From assembly GCA_017435465.1 (NCBI GenBank), contig JAFSEX010000038.1:1-64000 (forward strand): a DNA stretch of 64,000 nt, in the 5' to 3' direction. Of this stretch, positions 35,079 to 43,236 are shown one piece after another. The DNA comes from Bacilli bacterium (GTDB lineage: Bacteria; Bacillota_I; Bacilli_A; RF39; UBA660). Every line of letters starts with the position of its first letter. Position 1 is the stretch's first letter. Position numbers and translations under genes: made by a program. The notes beneath the pieces were generated by a model, which had not been told where the DNA came from, searched no databases, and worked only from the letters and a program-made list of their open reading frames with translations.

Positions 35079-36395
35079 ATGAAAGCTATTATAGAAATAA
35101 TTAAAGAAAATAAATTACAAACTATTATTATTTCATGTTTGATAGTTGTTTTAACATTTAGTGTTTCGTATGCGGTGTTTTTCAAATCTGAATCTGGTAC
35201 TGTACAATCAGGCAATATTGGTAACCTTGATATAACATATACCGATGGTGAAACATTTAACTTTTCAAATCAAATACCTCTACTTTCTGAAGAAGTATTA
35301 GAATATGCATCAAGTTATGATTTTATTGTTAAAAATACTGGTAATGTTGTCGCATATGCTGAAATTTCATTTAGTGAGTTAGTTATTGATGGTGTATTAA
35401 AATCAGATGGAAATTTTAAATGGGCACTATACGAAGGTGAAACAAAATTATCTGAAGGTAATTTTCAAAATGCTTCTACTATATTATCATTAAAGAAAAA
35501 TATTTCACTTTCAGCTTCAGCCACAAAAACATATACTATAAGAGTATGGGTAAATGATAATGGTGAAAATCAAAATCATTTATTGAATAAAACAATGACT
35601 GGTAAAATAAGTGTTAGTGCAACAACTAATGTAGTCGCAACAACTTTTGATTGTACTGAAACTATTGAAAATTTTATCATTAGTGAACCAGGAAATTATA
35701 AGATAGAAGCTGCCGGTGCTTCTGGTACAGTAGGAAATACATATGGATTTATTGGTACACCTCCATCAGGTGGTAAAGGAGCAACACTTTCTTCTACATT
35801 TGCATTAAATAATGGTGATGAATTAGCTATTGTAGTTGGATGCAAAGGTAGTTCAACAGGTGGAAATAATATAAATGCAACTGCTGGTGCTGGTGGTGGA
35901 GGAAGTTTTATATTTAAAAAAATAGATTCTATTACCGACAATACTTATCAATTTCAAAAAGGTGAAAATTACTATGAAGTATTATTAGTTGCTGCTGGCG
36001 GAAGTGGGACACAAGATGTTGCATATGCCTATTCACAGGGTTCTACTCCTGAAAATGGAAAAAATGGAGTTGGTGATACATGGATAATCCCTGGTGGTGA
36101 TGCATATAGCACTCAAACAGCAACACCTGAATCTCCAATTGAATTAAGTAATGTTCTTAGTATTTCTCAATTTATCTCGTATGATTTAAAAGGAAATAAA
36201 TACAGTACTTCTGGCGGAACATGTTTTGGTGGATTTGGTGGTGGAGGATGTACAGGAAATCACTTTAGTTATGGTGGTGGATGGAGTAATGGTTCTACCC
36301 GTGGAGCTGCAACAAGTTTTTCAAGCGGTACAGATACAAATGGTACAACAGGCACAAGAACTGGTAATGGTTATGTAAAAATATATAAAGATTAA
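35079..36395 (+). CDS. Surface protein with TasA/camelysin-like N-terminus and glycine-rich C-terminal domain
   Basis: 438 residues. A signal-anchor-like start (residues about 12-32, TIIISCLIVVLTFSVSYAVFF) leads into a beta-rich domain with FIVKNTGNVVAYAEISF and YTIRVWVNDNGENQN, a pattern seen in SipW-dependent TasA/CalY-like fibre proteins. From about residue 190 the chain becomes a glycine-rich domain (TVGNTYGFIGTPPSGGKGA, AGAGGGGSFIFKK, GGFGGGGCTGNHFSYGGG) resembling the ALK/LTK-type glycine-rich region found in some bacterial surface proteins. Five cysteines lie in this half. Start at ATG 35079, AAGGAG seven bases upstream. A terminator follows. A role in matrix or adhesion is inferred. 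Confidence 0.7.
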   Translation: MKAIIEIIKENKLQTIIISCLIVVLTFSVSYAVFFKSESGTVQSGNIGNLDITYTDGETFNFSNQIPLLSEEVLEYASSYDFIVKNTGNVVAYAEISFSELVIDGVLKSDGNFKWALYEGETKLSEGNFQNASTILSLKKNISLSASATKTYTIRVWVNDNGENQNHLLNKTMTGKISVSATTNVVATTFDCTETIENFIISEPGNYKIEAAGASGTVGNTYGFIGTPPSGGKGATLSSTFALNNGDELAIVVGCKGSSTGGNNINATAGAGGGGSFIFKKIDSITDNTYQFQKGENYYEVLLVAAGGSGTQDVAYAYSQGSTPENGKNGVGDTWIIPGGDAYSTQTATPESPIELSNVLSISQFISYDLKGNKYSTSGGTCFGGFGGGGCTGNHFSYGGGWSNGSTRGAATSFSSGTDTNGTTGTRTGNGYVKIYKD

Positions 36396-36424
36396 GAAAT
36401 TTATAAAAATTTCTTTTTTTTCTT
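36395..36424 (+). terminator. Intrinsic terminator after the glycine-rich surface protein gene
   Basis: AGAAATTT and AAATTTCT arms with a short ATAA loop, followed by a long T run. Confidence 0.7.
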
Positions 36425-36475
36425 TTATAGGTCTTACAAATACGTTATAATAATATTAAGGTTAAGGTGATTTTA

Positions 36476-39061
36476 ATGAATAAAGTAATATTAATAGATG
36501 GAAACAACTTATTATTTAGAAGTTATTATGCAACTGCATATAATGGAAATTTTATGAAAAATTCTAAAAACTTCCCAACAAATGCACTATTTGGATTTGT
36601 TAATATGATTAACAAAATAATAACAGAAGAACAACCAATATATGTTGTAGTTGCATTTGATAAAGGAAAAACATTTAGACATGAAAAATATGATTGGTAT
36701 AAAGATGGAAGAATTGAAACACCTATAGAATTAAAACAACAATTTCCAATTGCTAAACAAATCCTTACTGCAATGGGTATAAAATATTTAGAAATAGATA
36801 ATTATGAAGCTGATGATATAATTGGTACAATTGCTAAAATGGTTGATGATAATGATAGTTTTATTGGAACAATAGTTAGTAGCGATAAAGATTTACTTCA
36901 GTTAATTAGTAATGATGTTGATGTAAAATTATTAAAGCAAAAAGATTATATTAGAATGAACGAAAATGTATTTATTGATACTTATGGAATTAAACCAATT
37001 CGTATGATAGATTTAAAAGCTTTAGAAGGAGATCCATCAGACAATATTCCAGGTGTAAAAGGAGTAGGAGAAAAAACTGCTTTAACACTTTTAAAAGAAT
37101 ATGACACTATTGAAAATATTTATGAAAATATTGAAAATATAAAAGGTAAGTTAAAGGAAAAATTAATTAATGATAAAGAAATGGCTTTTACTAGTAAGGA
37201 AATTGCGACAATATGTAAAGATGTACCGTTAAATATAACTTTTGAAGATATAAAATTAAATAATCCAAATGACGATGAATTATTTAAAATATATGAAGAA
37301 TTAGAATTTTATTCTTTTATTAAAAAACATAAAGATAATAAAATAAATGTAGAAGAATCCAAAAATGATATAAAAATAATTAATGATATTAATGAAATAA
37401 ATATAAATGGTGAATGCGCAATATATTTAGAAATAGATAACGAAAACTATCATACCGCAAATATATATGGTATGGGTGTATACAATAAAGAAATATCTTA
37501 CTATATACCATTTGAAGTACTTAAACAAAATCCAAAATTCTTAGTTGATAATATAAAATATACTTATGATTTAAAAAAAGTTATAACATCTTTAAGATGG
37601 CATAATATTGATGTATCAAATATAGTGTTTGATACAATGATTGCGGCATACTTACTTAATTATAATATTAAGGATGATATAAGTTATTTAGCTGGAATAA
37701 AGGGCTATGACATAGAGTTTTATGATAGCTTTAAAAAAGATAAAGAAAAAACTCCAGAAAAACTTGCAAAAGTATGTATAGAAAAGGCTAAATTTATTTA
37801 TGAAACCAAAGATGAATTTTATAATAGTCTAGTTAAAGAAGAAGTTTTAGAATTATTTAATAATATTGAAATGCCCCTAGCTTTTGTACTTTCAGATATG
37901 GAATATAATGGAGTACATGTAGATAAAAATGTTTTAGATGAAATGGGAATTAAAATACAAGAAAGAATATTCGAAATCCAAAATACAATATATGAATTAT
38001 GCGGAATGGAGTTTAATATTTCATCACCAAGACAATTAGGAGAAGTATTATTTGAAAAATTAGGATTAAAAGGTGGTAAAAAAATTAAATCTGGATATTC
38101 AACTAATGCTAGTGTCTTAGAAAAGATTATTAATGATCATCCAGTAATTGAAAAAATATTAGAATATAGAACTTTAACAAAACTATATAGTACATATATT
38201 GAAGGTTTAAAGCATAATATACTTAGTGACGGTAAGATACATACAATATATACTCAAACTCTAACTAGAACAGGAAGATTATCAAGTATTGAGCCAAATT
38301 TACAAAATATACCTATTAGATATGAAGAAGGAAGATTAATACGTAAGGCATTTATTCCAAGTGAAAGCAGTATTTTAATGTCTAGTGATTATTCACAAAT
38401 TGAACTTCGTATTTTAGCCCACATGTCAAATTCCCAAAACCTAATTGATGCATTTATCAAAGATTTAGATATTCATACTAAAACCGCATCAGATATATTT
38501 GGAGTACCCCTAGAAGAAGTAACAAAAGATATGAGAAGAACTGCTAAGGCTGTAAACTTTGGAATTGTATATGGAATTAGTAGTTTTGGATTATCAGAAA
38601 ATTTATCTATAAATCCAAAAGAAGCATCTGAATTTATAAATAAATACTTAGATACTTTCCCAGGAATAAAAGAATATATGGAAAGCGTTAAATCTTTCGC
38701 ATATAGTAATGGATATGTTAAAACATTAATGAATCGTAAAAGAGTAATAGATGAACTTACTAATACAAATTATATAATTAGACAACAAGGTGAGAGAATC
38801 GCTTTAAATACACCAATTCAAGGAACAAGTGCAGATATAATTAAAAAAGCAATGATTGATGTGTATAACAATCTAAAAAATAATAACTTAAAAAGTAAAA
38901 TGATTTTACAAGTACACGATGAACTTATTGTTGATTGCTTAAAAGAAGAAAAAGAAATAGTTAAAAAAATAGTTCGAAATTCAATGGAAAACGTTATAAG
39001 ATTAAATGCACCTTTGAAGGTTGAAATTGAAAGTGGGGACAATTGGTATGACGCCAAATAA
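36476..39061 (+). CDS. polA: DNA polymerase I
   Basis: 861 residues. The N-terminal 5'-3' exonuclease (about 1-290) has the ILIDGNNLLFRSYYA start, the YEADDIIGT acidic cluster and the GDPSDNIPGVKGVGEKTA helix-hairpin region. The middle 3'-5' exonuclease fold lacks the usual DxE metal pair (LEIDNENY instead), so proofreading is probably absent, as in Bacillus PolA. The polymerase domain has motif A SSDYSQIELRILAHMS, motif B RRTAKAVNFGIVYG and motif C LQVHDELIVDC. ATG 36476 follows AAGGTGA. It serves Okazaki fragment maturation and repair. Its last 14 bases overlap the next small gene. Confidence 0.95.
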   Translation: MNKVILIDGNNLLFRSYYATAYNGNFMKNSKNFPTNALFGFVNMINKIITEEQPIYVVVAFDKGKTFRHEKYDWYKDGRIETPIELKQQFPIAKQILTAMGIKYLEIDNYEADDIIGTIAKMVDDNDSFIGTIVSSDKDLLQLISNDVDVKLLKQKDYIRMNENVFIDTYGIKPIRMIDLKALEGDPSDNIPGVKGVGEKTALTLLKEYDTIENIYENIENIKGKLKEKLINDKEMAFTSKEIATICKDVPLNITFEDIKLNNPNDDELFKIYEELEFYSFIKKHKDNKINVEESKNDIKIINDINEININGECAIYLEIDNENYHTANIYGMGVYNKEISYYIPFEVLKQNPKFLVDNIKYTYDLKKVITSLRWHNIDVSNIVFDTMIAAYLLNYNIKDDISYLAGIKGYDIEFYDSFKKDKEKTPEKLAKVCIEKAKFIYETKDEFYNSLVKEEVLELFNNIEMPLAFVLSDMEYNGVHVDKNVLDEMGIKIQERIFEIQNTIYELCGMEFNISSPRQLGEVLFEKLGLKGGKKIKSGYSTNASVLEKIINDHPVIEKILEYRTLTKLYSTYIEGLKHNILSDGKIHTIYTQTLTRTGRLSSIEPNLQNIPIRYEEGRLIRKAFIPSESSILMSSDYSQIELRILAHMSNSQNLIDAFIKDLDIHTKTASDIFGVPLEEVTKDMRRTAKAVNFGIVYGISSFGLSENLSINPKEASEFINKYLDTFPGIKEYMESVKSFAYSNGYVKTLMNRKRVIDELTNTNYIIRQQGERIALNTPIQGTSADIIKKAMIDVYNNLKNNNLKSKMILQVHDELIVDCLKEEKEIVKKIVRNSMENVIRLNAPLKVEIESGDNWYDAK

Positions 39062-39284
39062 TAAAATACAGTACAAATTACAAAGAAAAGATAGTAAAAA
39101 AATGAATAGATTTAAAAAGCTTAAATTATCAAAAGACAAAATAATAAGTATAGCAACAGGAACAATATATGCCACATGTTTATTAGCAGAAATGATTATG
39201 GTTGCACATATGGATATTCCAAGTAACAATAGTACAATAGAACAAAATACTTCTAAAACTCTTTCGTTATCAAAACTCAAATAA
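39048..39284 (+). CDS. Small basic membrane protein coupled to polA
   Basis: 78 residues. The first 30 are strongly basic (YKLQRKDSKKMNRFKKLKLSKDK), followed by one membrane helix (IISIATGTIYATCLLAEMIMVAHM) and a Ser/Thr-rich tail. ATG 39048 lies inside the last codons of polA and has a G-rich site (GTGGGGAC) upstream, so translation is probably coupled. No family recognised. A terminator hairpin follows. Could be a short inner-membrane protein with cytoplasmic DNA- or RNA-facing N-terminus, but this is only suggested by charge. Confidence 0.5.
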   Translation: MTPNNKIQYKLQRKDSKKMNRFKKLKLSKDKIISIATGTIYATCLLAEMIMVAHMDIPSNNSTIEQNTSKTLSLSKLK

Positions 39285-39300
39285 CAATTTTTAAAAAAAT

Positions 39301-39336
39301 AAAACTCTAATACTTTATTATATTAGAGTTTTATTA
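39301..39336 (+). terminator. Intrinsic terminator after the polA operon
   Basis: AAAACTCTAATA at 39301-39312 and its complement at 39321-39332, followed by T-rich sequence. Confidence 0.75.
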
Positions 39337-39365
39337 TATAATTAATGGGTATGGAGGTGTATATT

Positions 39366-41057
39366 ATGAAATTAAGTAATAGTTTCTTTTATACATTAAG
39401 AGAAAATGTAAAAGATGAAGATAGTATTAGTGGTAATCTACTAGTTAGAAGTGGCATGATTAAAAAAAGTTCCAGTGGAATTTATATGCTTATGCCTCTT
39501 GGTTTTAAAACCCTTAAAAATGTAGAAAAAATTGTAAGAGAAGAAATGAATAAGGCAGGAGCTAATGAACTATTAATGCCATCATTAGTTCATGAAGAAA
39601 TATACGAAAGATCTGGTAGAACTAAAGCATTTGGTAGTAGTGTATTTAAACTTAATGATAGATTTGAAAAACCATATGTTTTAGGACCTACACATGAAGA
39701 ATTGTTTGTAATTGCCGCAAAAGAAAAAATTAAATCATACAAAGATATGCCATTTAATATTTATCAAGTTGGGACAAAATTTAGAGATGAACCAAGACCA
39801 AGATATGGTTTGATTAGAGTTAGAGAATTTTCTATGAAGGATGCATATTCTTTTGATAAAGATTATGAGGGATTAGATAAATCATATAATATTATGTATA
39901 ATGCTTATCAAAATATATTTAATAGAATGAATATAGATTATAAAATAGTTAAAGCTGATACTGGAGTTATGGGTGGATTATTATCTGAAGAATTCCAAGC
40001 TATTTCTCCAATTGGCGAAGATAGTTTAATAATTTGCGAAAAATGTGATTATGCTACTAATATTGAAGTTGCTGAGTGTGTTTATGATTCATTTAGTGAT
40101 GATATAGAATTAGAAAAAGAATTAGTTCATACACCTGGAGCTAAAACTATTGAAGAAGTATCTAATTATTTAAATATGTCACAAGATAAATTAATGAAGT
40201 CAGTAGTTGTTAAGGCAGATGAAAAATTAGTATTATGCTTATTACGTGGAGATAGAGAATTAAATGATGTTAAGTTAGCAAAATTACTTGGCGCAAATAA
40301 TATAGAAATGGCGCTTCCTGAAGAAGTAAATAGTATTAGTGTACAAGGATTTGTTGGACCATTTGATTTAAATGTAAAAATTGTGGTGGACAACGAACTA
40401 GCTACTATAAAAAACTTTGTTACAGGAGCAAACAAAGAAGATTACCATTACAAAAATGTTAATTTAAAAGATTTCAAATATGATGTTATGGCAGATATTA
40501 GGATGATAACAGAAGATGACGTTTGTCCAAAATGTGGTGCTAAATTAAAAACTGTTAAAGGTATTGAAATTGGTAATACATTTAAGCTTGGAACAAAATA
40601 TTCAGAATGTTTAGATTTAAAATATTTAGATGAAAATAATAAACTTAATCCAGTAGTGATGGGATGTTATGGAATAGGTATTGGAAGATGTATGGCTGCA
40701 ATTGCTGAACAACATAATGATGAAAAAGGTTTAGTATGGCCAATTAATATTGCTCCATATAAAGTTGGAATAGTTATTATTAACACCAAAGATGAAGAAC
40801 AAGTTAAATATGCTAATGAATTATATGTTGAATTAAATAATTTAGGAATCGATACTATTTTAGATGATAGAAATGAAAGACCAGGAATTAAATTTAATGA
40901 TATGGATTTAATTGGTATTCCAGTTAGAGTAGTAGTTGGTAAAGGTTTAGCAAATAATGAAGTTGAAGTAAAATTAAGAAAAGAAAATGAATCACAAAAT
41001 ATAAATATTAGTGAAATAACTGATTATATTAAAAAATTAGTAGAAGAAAATAAATAA
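39366..41057 (+). CDS. proS: Proline--tRNA ligase
   Basis: 563 residues, the bacterial type with an internal YbaK-like editing insertion. The class II core shows RSGMIKKSSSGIYMLMPLGFKTLKNVEKIVREEMN, motif 2 TKFRDEPRPRYGLIRVREFSMKDAYSFD, and motif 3 MGCYGIGIGRCMAAIAEQ. The insertion lies around residues 225-390 (DKLMKSVVVKADEKLVLCLLRGDRELN). The anticodon domain begins near APYKVGIVIIN. ATG 39366 is preferred: GGAGGTG lies seven bases upstream, whereas the frame to 39345 begins before that site. It directly precedes the type III toxin-antitoxin locus. Confidence 0.95.
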   Translation: MKLSNSFFYTLRENVKDEDSISGNLLVRSGMIKKSSSGIYMLMPLGFKTLKNVEKIVREEMNKAGANELLMPSLVHEEIYERSGRTKAFGSSVFKLNDRFEKPYVLGPTHEELFVIAAKEKIKSYKDMPFNIYQVGTKFRDEPRPRYGLIRVREFSMKDAYSFDKDYEGLDKSYNIMYNAYQNIFNRMNIDYKIVKADTGVMGGLLSEEFQAISPIGEDSLIICEKCDYATNIEVAECVYDSFSDDIELEKELVHTPGAKTIEEVSNYLNMSQDKLMKSVVVKADEKLVLCLLRGDRELNDVKLAKLLGANNIEMALPEEVNSISVQGFVGPFDLNVKIVVDNELATIKNFVTGANKEDYHYKNVNLKDFKYDVMADIRMITEDDVCPKCGAKLKTVKGIEIGNTFKLGTKYSECLDLKYLDENNKLNPVVMGCYGIGIGRCMAAIAEQHNDEKGLVWPINIAPYKVGIVIINTKDEEQVKYANELYVELNNLGIDTILDDRNERPGIKFNDMDLIGIPVRVVVGKGLANNEVEVKLRKENESQNINISEITDYIKKLVEENK

Positions 41058-41058
41058 T

Positions 41059-41087
41059 TTGACTTTTAATTAAAAAAATAGTATATT
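41059..41087 (+). promoter_or_regulatory. Consensus promoter of the type III antitoxin RNA
   Basis: TTGACT at 41059-41064, 17-base spacer, TATATT at 41082-41087, starting two bases after the proS stop codon. The predicted RNA would begin near 41094. It is stronger than most promoters in the window, as expected for an antitoxin RNA needed in excess. Confidence 0.8.
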
Positions 41088-41160
41088 ATTACTGCATTGA
41101 TGACTATTTTGTCAGTAAGTGCATATAATAATAATGCTACTTAAGTAGTACTTAAAAAAA

Positions 41161-41265
41161 GTGGTGTACCCAGCCATAAATTGGGAGTTGAAAAAGCGGT
41201 GTACCCAGCCATAAATTGGGAGTTGAAAAAGCGGTGTACCCAGCCATAAATTGGGAGTTAAAAAA
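41161..41265 (+). repeat. Three 35-bp tandem repeats of the antitoxin
   Basis: Units start at 41161, 41196 and 41231 and share the core GGTGTACCCAGCC followed by ATAAATTGGGAGTT. Only the second base of the unit (T or C) and one base in the last unit's tail differ. A fourth unit begins (GTGG, 41266-41269) but runs into the terminator stem. There are no spacers, so it is not a CRISPR array. Confidence 0.97.
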
Positions 41266-41268
41266 GTG

Positions 41269-41297
41269 GATTAGAGACTTAACTCTAATCTTTTAAT
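41269..41297 (+). terminator. Terminator between antitoxin repeats and toxin gene
   Basis: GATTAGAG at 41269-41276 and CTCTAATC at 41283-41290 form an 8-bp stem with a 6-base loop, followed by TTTTAATTTT. In known type III systems a terminator here limits toxin read-through and sets the antitoxin excess. Confidence 0.85.
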
Positions 41298-41315
41298 TTT
41301 AATTTCAAAAAAATG

Positions 41316-41344
41316 TTGACTCAAATACATATGTTCGATATAAT
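41316..41344 (+). promoter_or_regulatory. Second consensus promoter, for the toxin gene
   Basis: TTGACT at 41316-41321, exactly 17 bases, TATAAT at 41339-41344. It lies after the antitoxin terminator, so the toxin gene seems to have its own promoter in addition to any read-through. Expected start near 41351, just before the ribosome site at 41355-41359. Confidence 0.75.
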
Positions 41345-41367
41345 TGTATGTACAGGGAGTTGATAAA

Positions 41368-41877
41368 ATGATATTAAATTTAAAATTAGTAAGAATTGAT
41401 TGTAATTATTGTGATTATCTAAGGGAATTTGATAATAGAGTTCCATATAATAAAAATGAAAAAGAATTAAGACCTTTTATAGGAATATTATTTACAATAA
41501 AAGGTTGTGAATATTTTGCTCCATTATCAAGTCCAAAACCAAAACATTTAAAAATGAAAAATACAATAGATTTTTTTAAAATTGATAATGGAATTTTAGG
41601 TGCAGTAAATTTTAATAATATGATTCCTGTTAAAGAAAATAATTATAAAATAATCAATCTTAATGAGAAAAATTTAACATTATCTGAAAATAAATATCAA
41701 GAATTGCTAAAAGATCAATTAAATTGGTTAAATGAAAATTATATTCAAGTAAAAAATAAATCTTCTAAATTGTACAATTTATATATTGACAATAAATTAA
41801 GTGACAATATTAAATCAAGATGTTGTAACTTTAAATTATTAGAAGAAAAATGTAATGATTACAATAATACTAATTGA
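41368..41877 (+). CDS. toxN: Type III toxin, ToxN/AbiQ family endoribonuclease
   Basis: 169 residues, the usual length of the family (PF13958). The signature region RPFIGILFTIKGCEYFAPLSSPKPKH spans residues 35-60 and contains the Ser pair (54-55) of the catalytic pocket region. It is followed by IDFFKIDNGILGAVNFNNMIPV, another family block, and a C-terminal helix with QLNWLNENY. Family members cut mRNA at A-rich sites and are held inactive by the repeat RNA; several abort phage infection. ATG 41368 has GGGAG eight bases upstream. The gene ends inside the promoter of the next operon. The pairing with the repeats at 41161 makes the assignment firm. Confidence 0.92.
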   Translation: MILNLKLVRIDCNYCDYLREFDNRVPYNKNEKELRPFIGILFTIKGCEYFAPLSSPKPKHLKMKNTIDFFKIDNGILGAVNFNNMIPVKENNYKIINLNEKNLTLSENKYQELLKDQLNWLNENYIQVKNKSSKLYNLYIDNKLSDNIKSRCCNFKLLEEKCNDYNNTN

Positions 41878-41902
41878 CTTAAAAACTAAAAAACTATATA
41901 AT
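41874..41902 (+). promoter_or_regulatory. Consensus promoter of the Ala T-box operon
   Basis: TTGACT at 41874-41879 overlaps the toxin stop codon; after 17 bases TATAAT lies at 41897-41902. The transcript would start near 41909 and enter the T-box leader. Confidence 0.8.
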
Positions 41903-41908
41903 TAATAC

Positions 41909-42114
41909 GTAATTAAAAACGAAAAAAAGACGAGTAATAATTTTTGAATTTTGAAAGAGAGTTAGTGGTTGGTGAAAACTAATAAATTTAAAATTATGAA
42001 GCTACTTTTTAGTGTAGTTAATAACTACCGGGTAAAACCGTTATCTAAATTAAGTTAATGTAAGGATGGTACCGTGAAGAATTCACTCCTTTTATAGGAG
42101 TTGAATTCTTTTAA
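41909..42114 (+). ncRNA. T-box riboswitch, alanine specifier
   Basis: Stem I distal part GGTTGGTGAAAACT is followed by the specifier GCT (Ala) at 42001-42003 in the sequence ATGAAGCTAC. The antiterminator core AGGATGGTACCGTG is at 42063-42076. The terminator hairpin has AAGAATTC (42078-42085) and GAATTCTT (42103-42110), with an inner CTCCT/AGGAG stem and T-rich tail. It controls two P-loop kinase genes and alaS, matching the specifier. Confidence 0.93.
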
Positions 42115-42134
42115 TTTATAGAAAGGAAGATATT

Positions 42135-42677
42135 ATGGAATTTAAAAATAAAAATCCTAAAATATATTTGATTTCTGGAAAAGCAAGAAGTGGAAAAAAT
42201 TTAGTTTCAAATATTATATTTAATGAATATCAAAACAAAAAATGTAAAAAACTATCATTTGCTTACTATCTAAAACAATATGTCAAAGATATTAGCAGTT
42301 GGGATGGTAGTGATGATACAAAACCTCGTGATTTGTTACAAAAAGTAGGAATTGACTTATTAAAAAATAAAATTAATAATAATTTTCTTATCAATAGAAT
42401 TTGTGAAGATATTGAAGTATATTCTTATTTTTACGATATAATAATTATTACTGATGTTAGATTACTAGATGAAATAGAAACTATTAAAAATAAATATAAA
42501 AATGTTATATCTATAAGGGTTAATCGTAATAATGATAATAATCTTACTTTTGAACAACAAAATCATATTACAGAAACAGATTTAGATAATTATGATAAAT
42601 TTGATTATATTATTGAAAATACAGAAGATTATAATAAATTAATTATTGATACTAAAAAAATATTAGAGGAGGAATAG
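42135..42677 (+). CDS. P-loop kinase, deoxynucleoside monophosphate kinase-like
   Basis: 180 residues. Walker A is ISGKARSGKN (residues 12-21), followed by KLSFAYYLKQYVKDI and a PRDLLQKVGIDLLK segment, then IIITDVRLLDEIETIK and a C-terminal EQQNHITETDLDNYDKFDYIIENT. This order resembles the dNMP kinase family best known from phages, which phosphorylates deoxynucleoside monophosphates. It is the first gene under the Ala T-box, two genes before alaS, and ends one base before the next kinase gene. Substrate and the reason for alanine control are unknown. Confidence 0.7.
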   Translation: MEFKNKNPKIYLISGKARSGKNLVSNIIFNEYQNKKCKKLSFAYYLKQYVKDISSWDGSDDTKPRDLLQKVGIDLLKNKINNNFLINRICEDIEVYSYFYDIIIITDVRLLDEIETIKNKYKNVISIRVNRNNDNNLTFEQQNHITETDLDNYDKFDYIIENTEDYNKLIIDTKKILEEE

Positions 42678-42678
42678 T

Positions 42679-43236
42679 ATGAAAAATAATATTATAGCAA
42701 TTGTTGGAATGTGTGGTGCAGGTAAATCAGTAGCGTCAGATATTTTAGAAGAAAAAGGATATAAAAAAGTATATTTTGGTGGAGTAACAATGGAAAAACT
42801 AAAAGAAGAACAATTAGAAGTTACTCCTGAAAATGAAAAAATGATGCGTGAAAGACTTAGAAAAGAACATGGTATGGGCGCATTTGCCAAAATTTTATTA
42901 CCTAGAATTAAGGAATATGCGGCTGAAGGAAATACAGTTTTAGATGGATTATATTCTTGGGATGAACTAAAAATCTTAAAAGAAGAATTTGGTGATGATT
43001 TAACTGTTATCGCAATTATTGCAGATAAAAAAATTAGATATGATAGAATTTCAAAAAGAGTTATTAGACCATTTACTAAAGAAGAAGTAATAAGAAGAGA
43101 TATTACAGAAATAGAAAATATCGCTAAAGCAGGTCCTATTGCTTATGCAGATTATTATATAGATAATAATCATGATTTAGATACATACAAAAAAAGATTA
43201 GAAGAAATATTAAAGGATGTGAATAATAATGAGTAA
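42679..43236 (+). CDS. AAA-type P-loop kinase (dephospho-CoA/adenylate kinase-like)
   Basis: 185 residues. Walker A is VGMCGAGKS near residues 9-17, followed by GYKKVYFGGVTMEKLKEEQLEVTPENEKMMRERLRKEHGMGAFAKILLPRI. That block resembles archaeal UPF0200 nucleotide kinases and, more loosely, CoaE. TVLDGLYSWDELKILKEEF and RYDRISKRVIRPFTKEE follow. It overlaps alaS by eight bases and sits under the Ala T-box. No separate CoaE is visible in the window, but the phylogenetic signal of the lid is not clearly CoaE. Role: small-molecule nucleotide kinase; substrate open. Confidence 0.65.
   Translation: MKNNIIAIVGMCGAGKSVASDILEEKGYKKVYFGGVTMEKLKEEQLEVTPENEKMMRERLRKEHGMGAFAKILLPRIKEYAAEGNTVLDGLYSWDELKILKEEFGDDLTVIAIIADKKIRYDRISKRVIRPFTKEEVIRRDITEIENIAKAGPIAYADYYIDNNHDLDTYKKRLEEILKDVNNNE

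Larger units (their letters stand above)
41094..41297 (+). ncRNA. Type III antitoxin RNA (ToxI/AntiQ-like)
   Basis: A roughly 200-base transcript with a leader of about 65 bases, three 35-bp tandem repeats (41161-41265) and an intrinsic terminator. In ToxI and AntiQ the repeat array is cut by the toxin within A-rich joints into 34-45-base units that fold as pseudoknots and bind the toxin. Here the joints are GAAAAAG(C/T)GG, matching that design, and each unit can pair CCCA with TGGG. The identity rests on the ToxN-like gene directly downstream and on the promoter-repeat-terminator-toxin layout. Fold and cleavage points are not demonstrated. It should be expressed from its own promoter at 41059. 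Confidence 0.85.

Noticed and set aside
41161-41265. Tandem 35-bp repeats as a CRISPR array
   Set aside because: Units abut directly without spacers, there are no cas genes, and a ToxN-like gene follows. The type III antitoxin explanation fits better.
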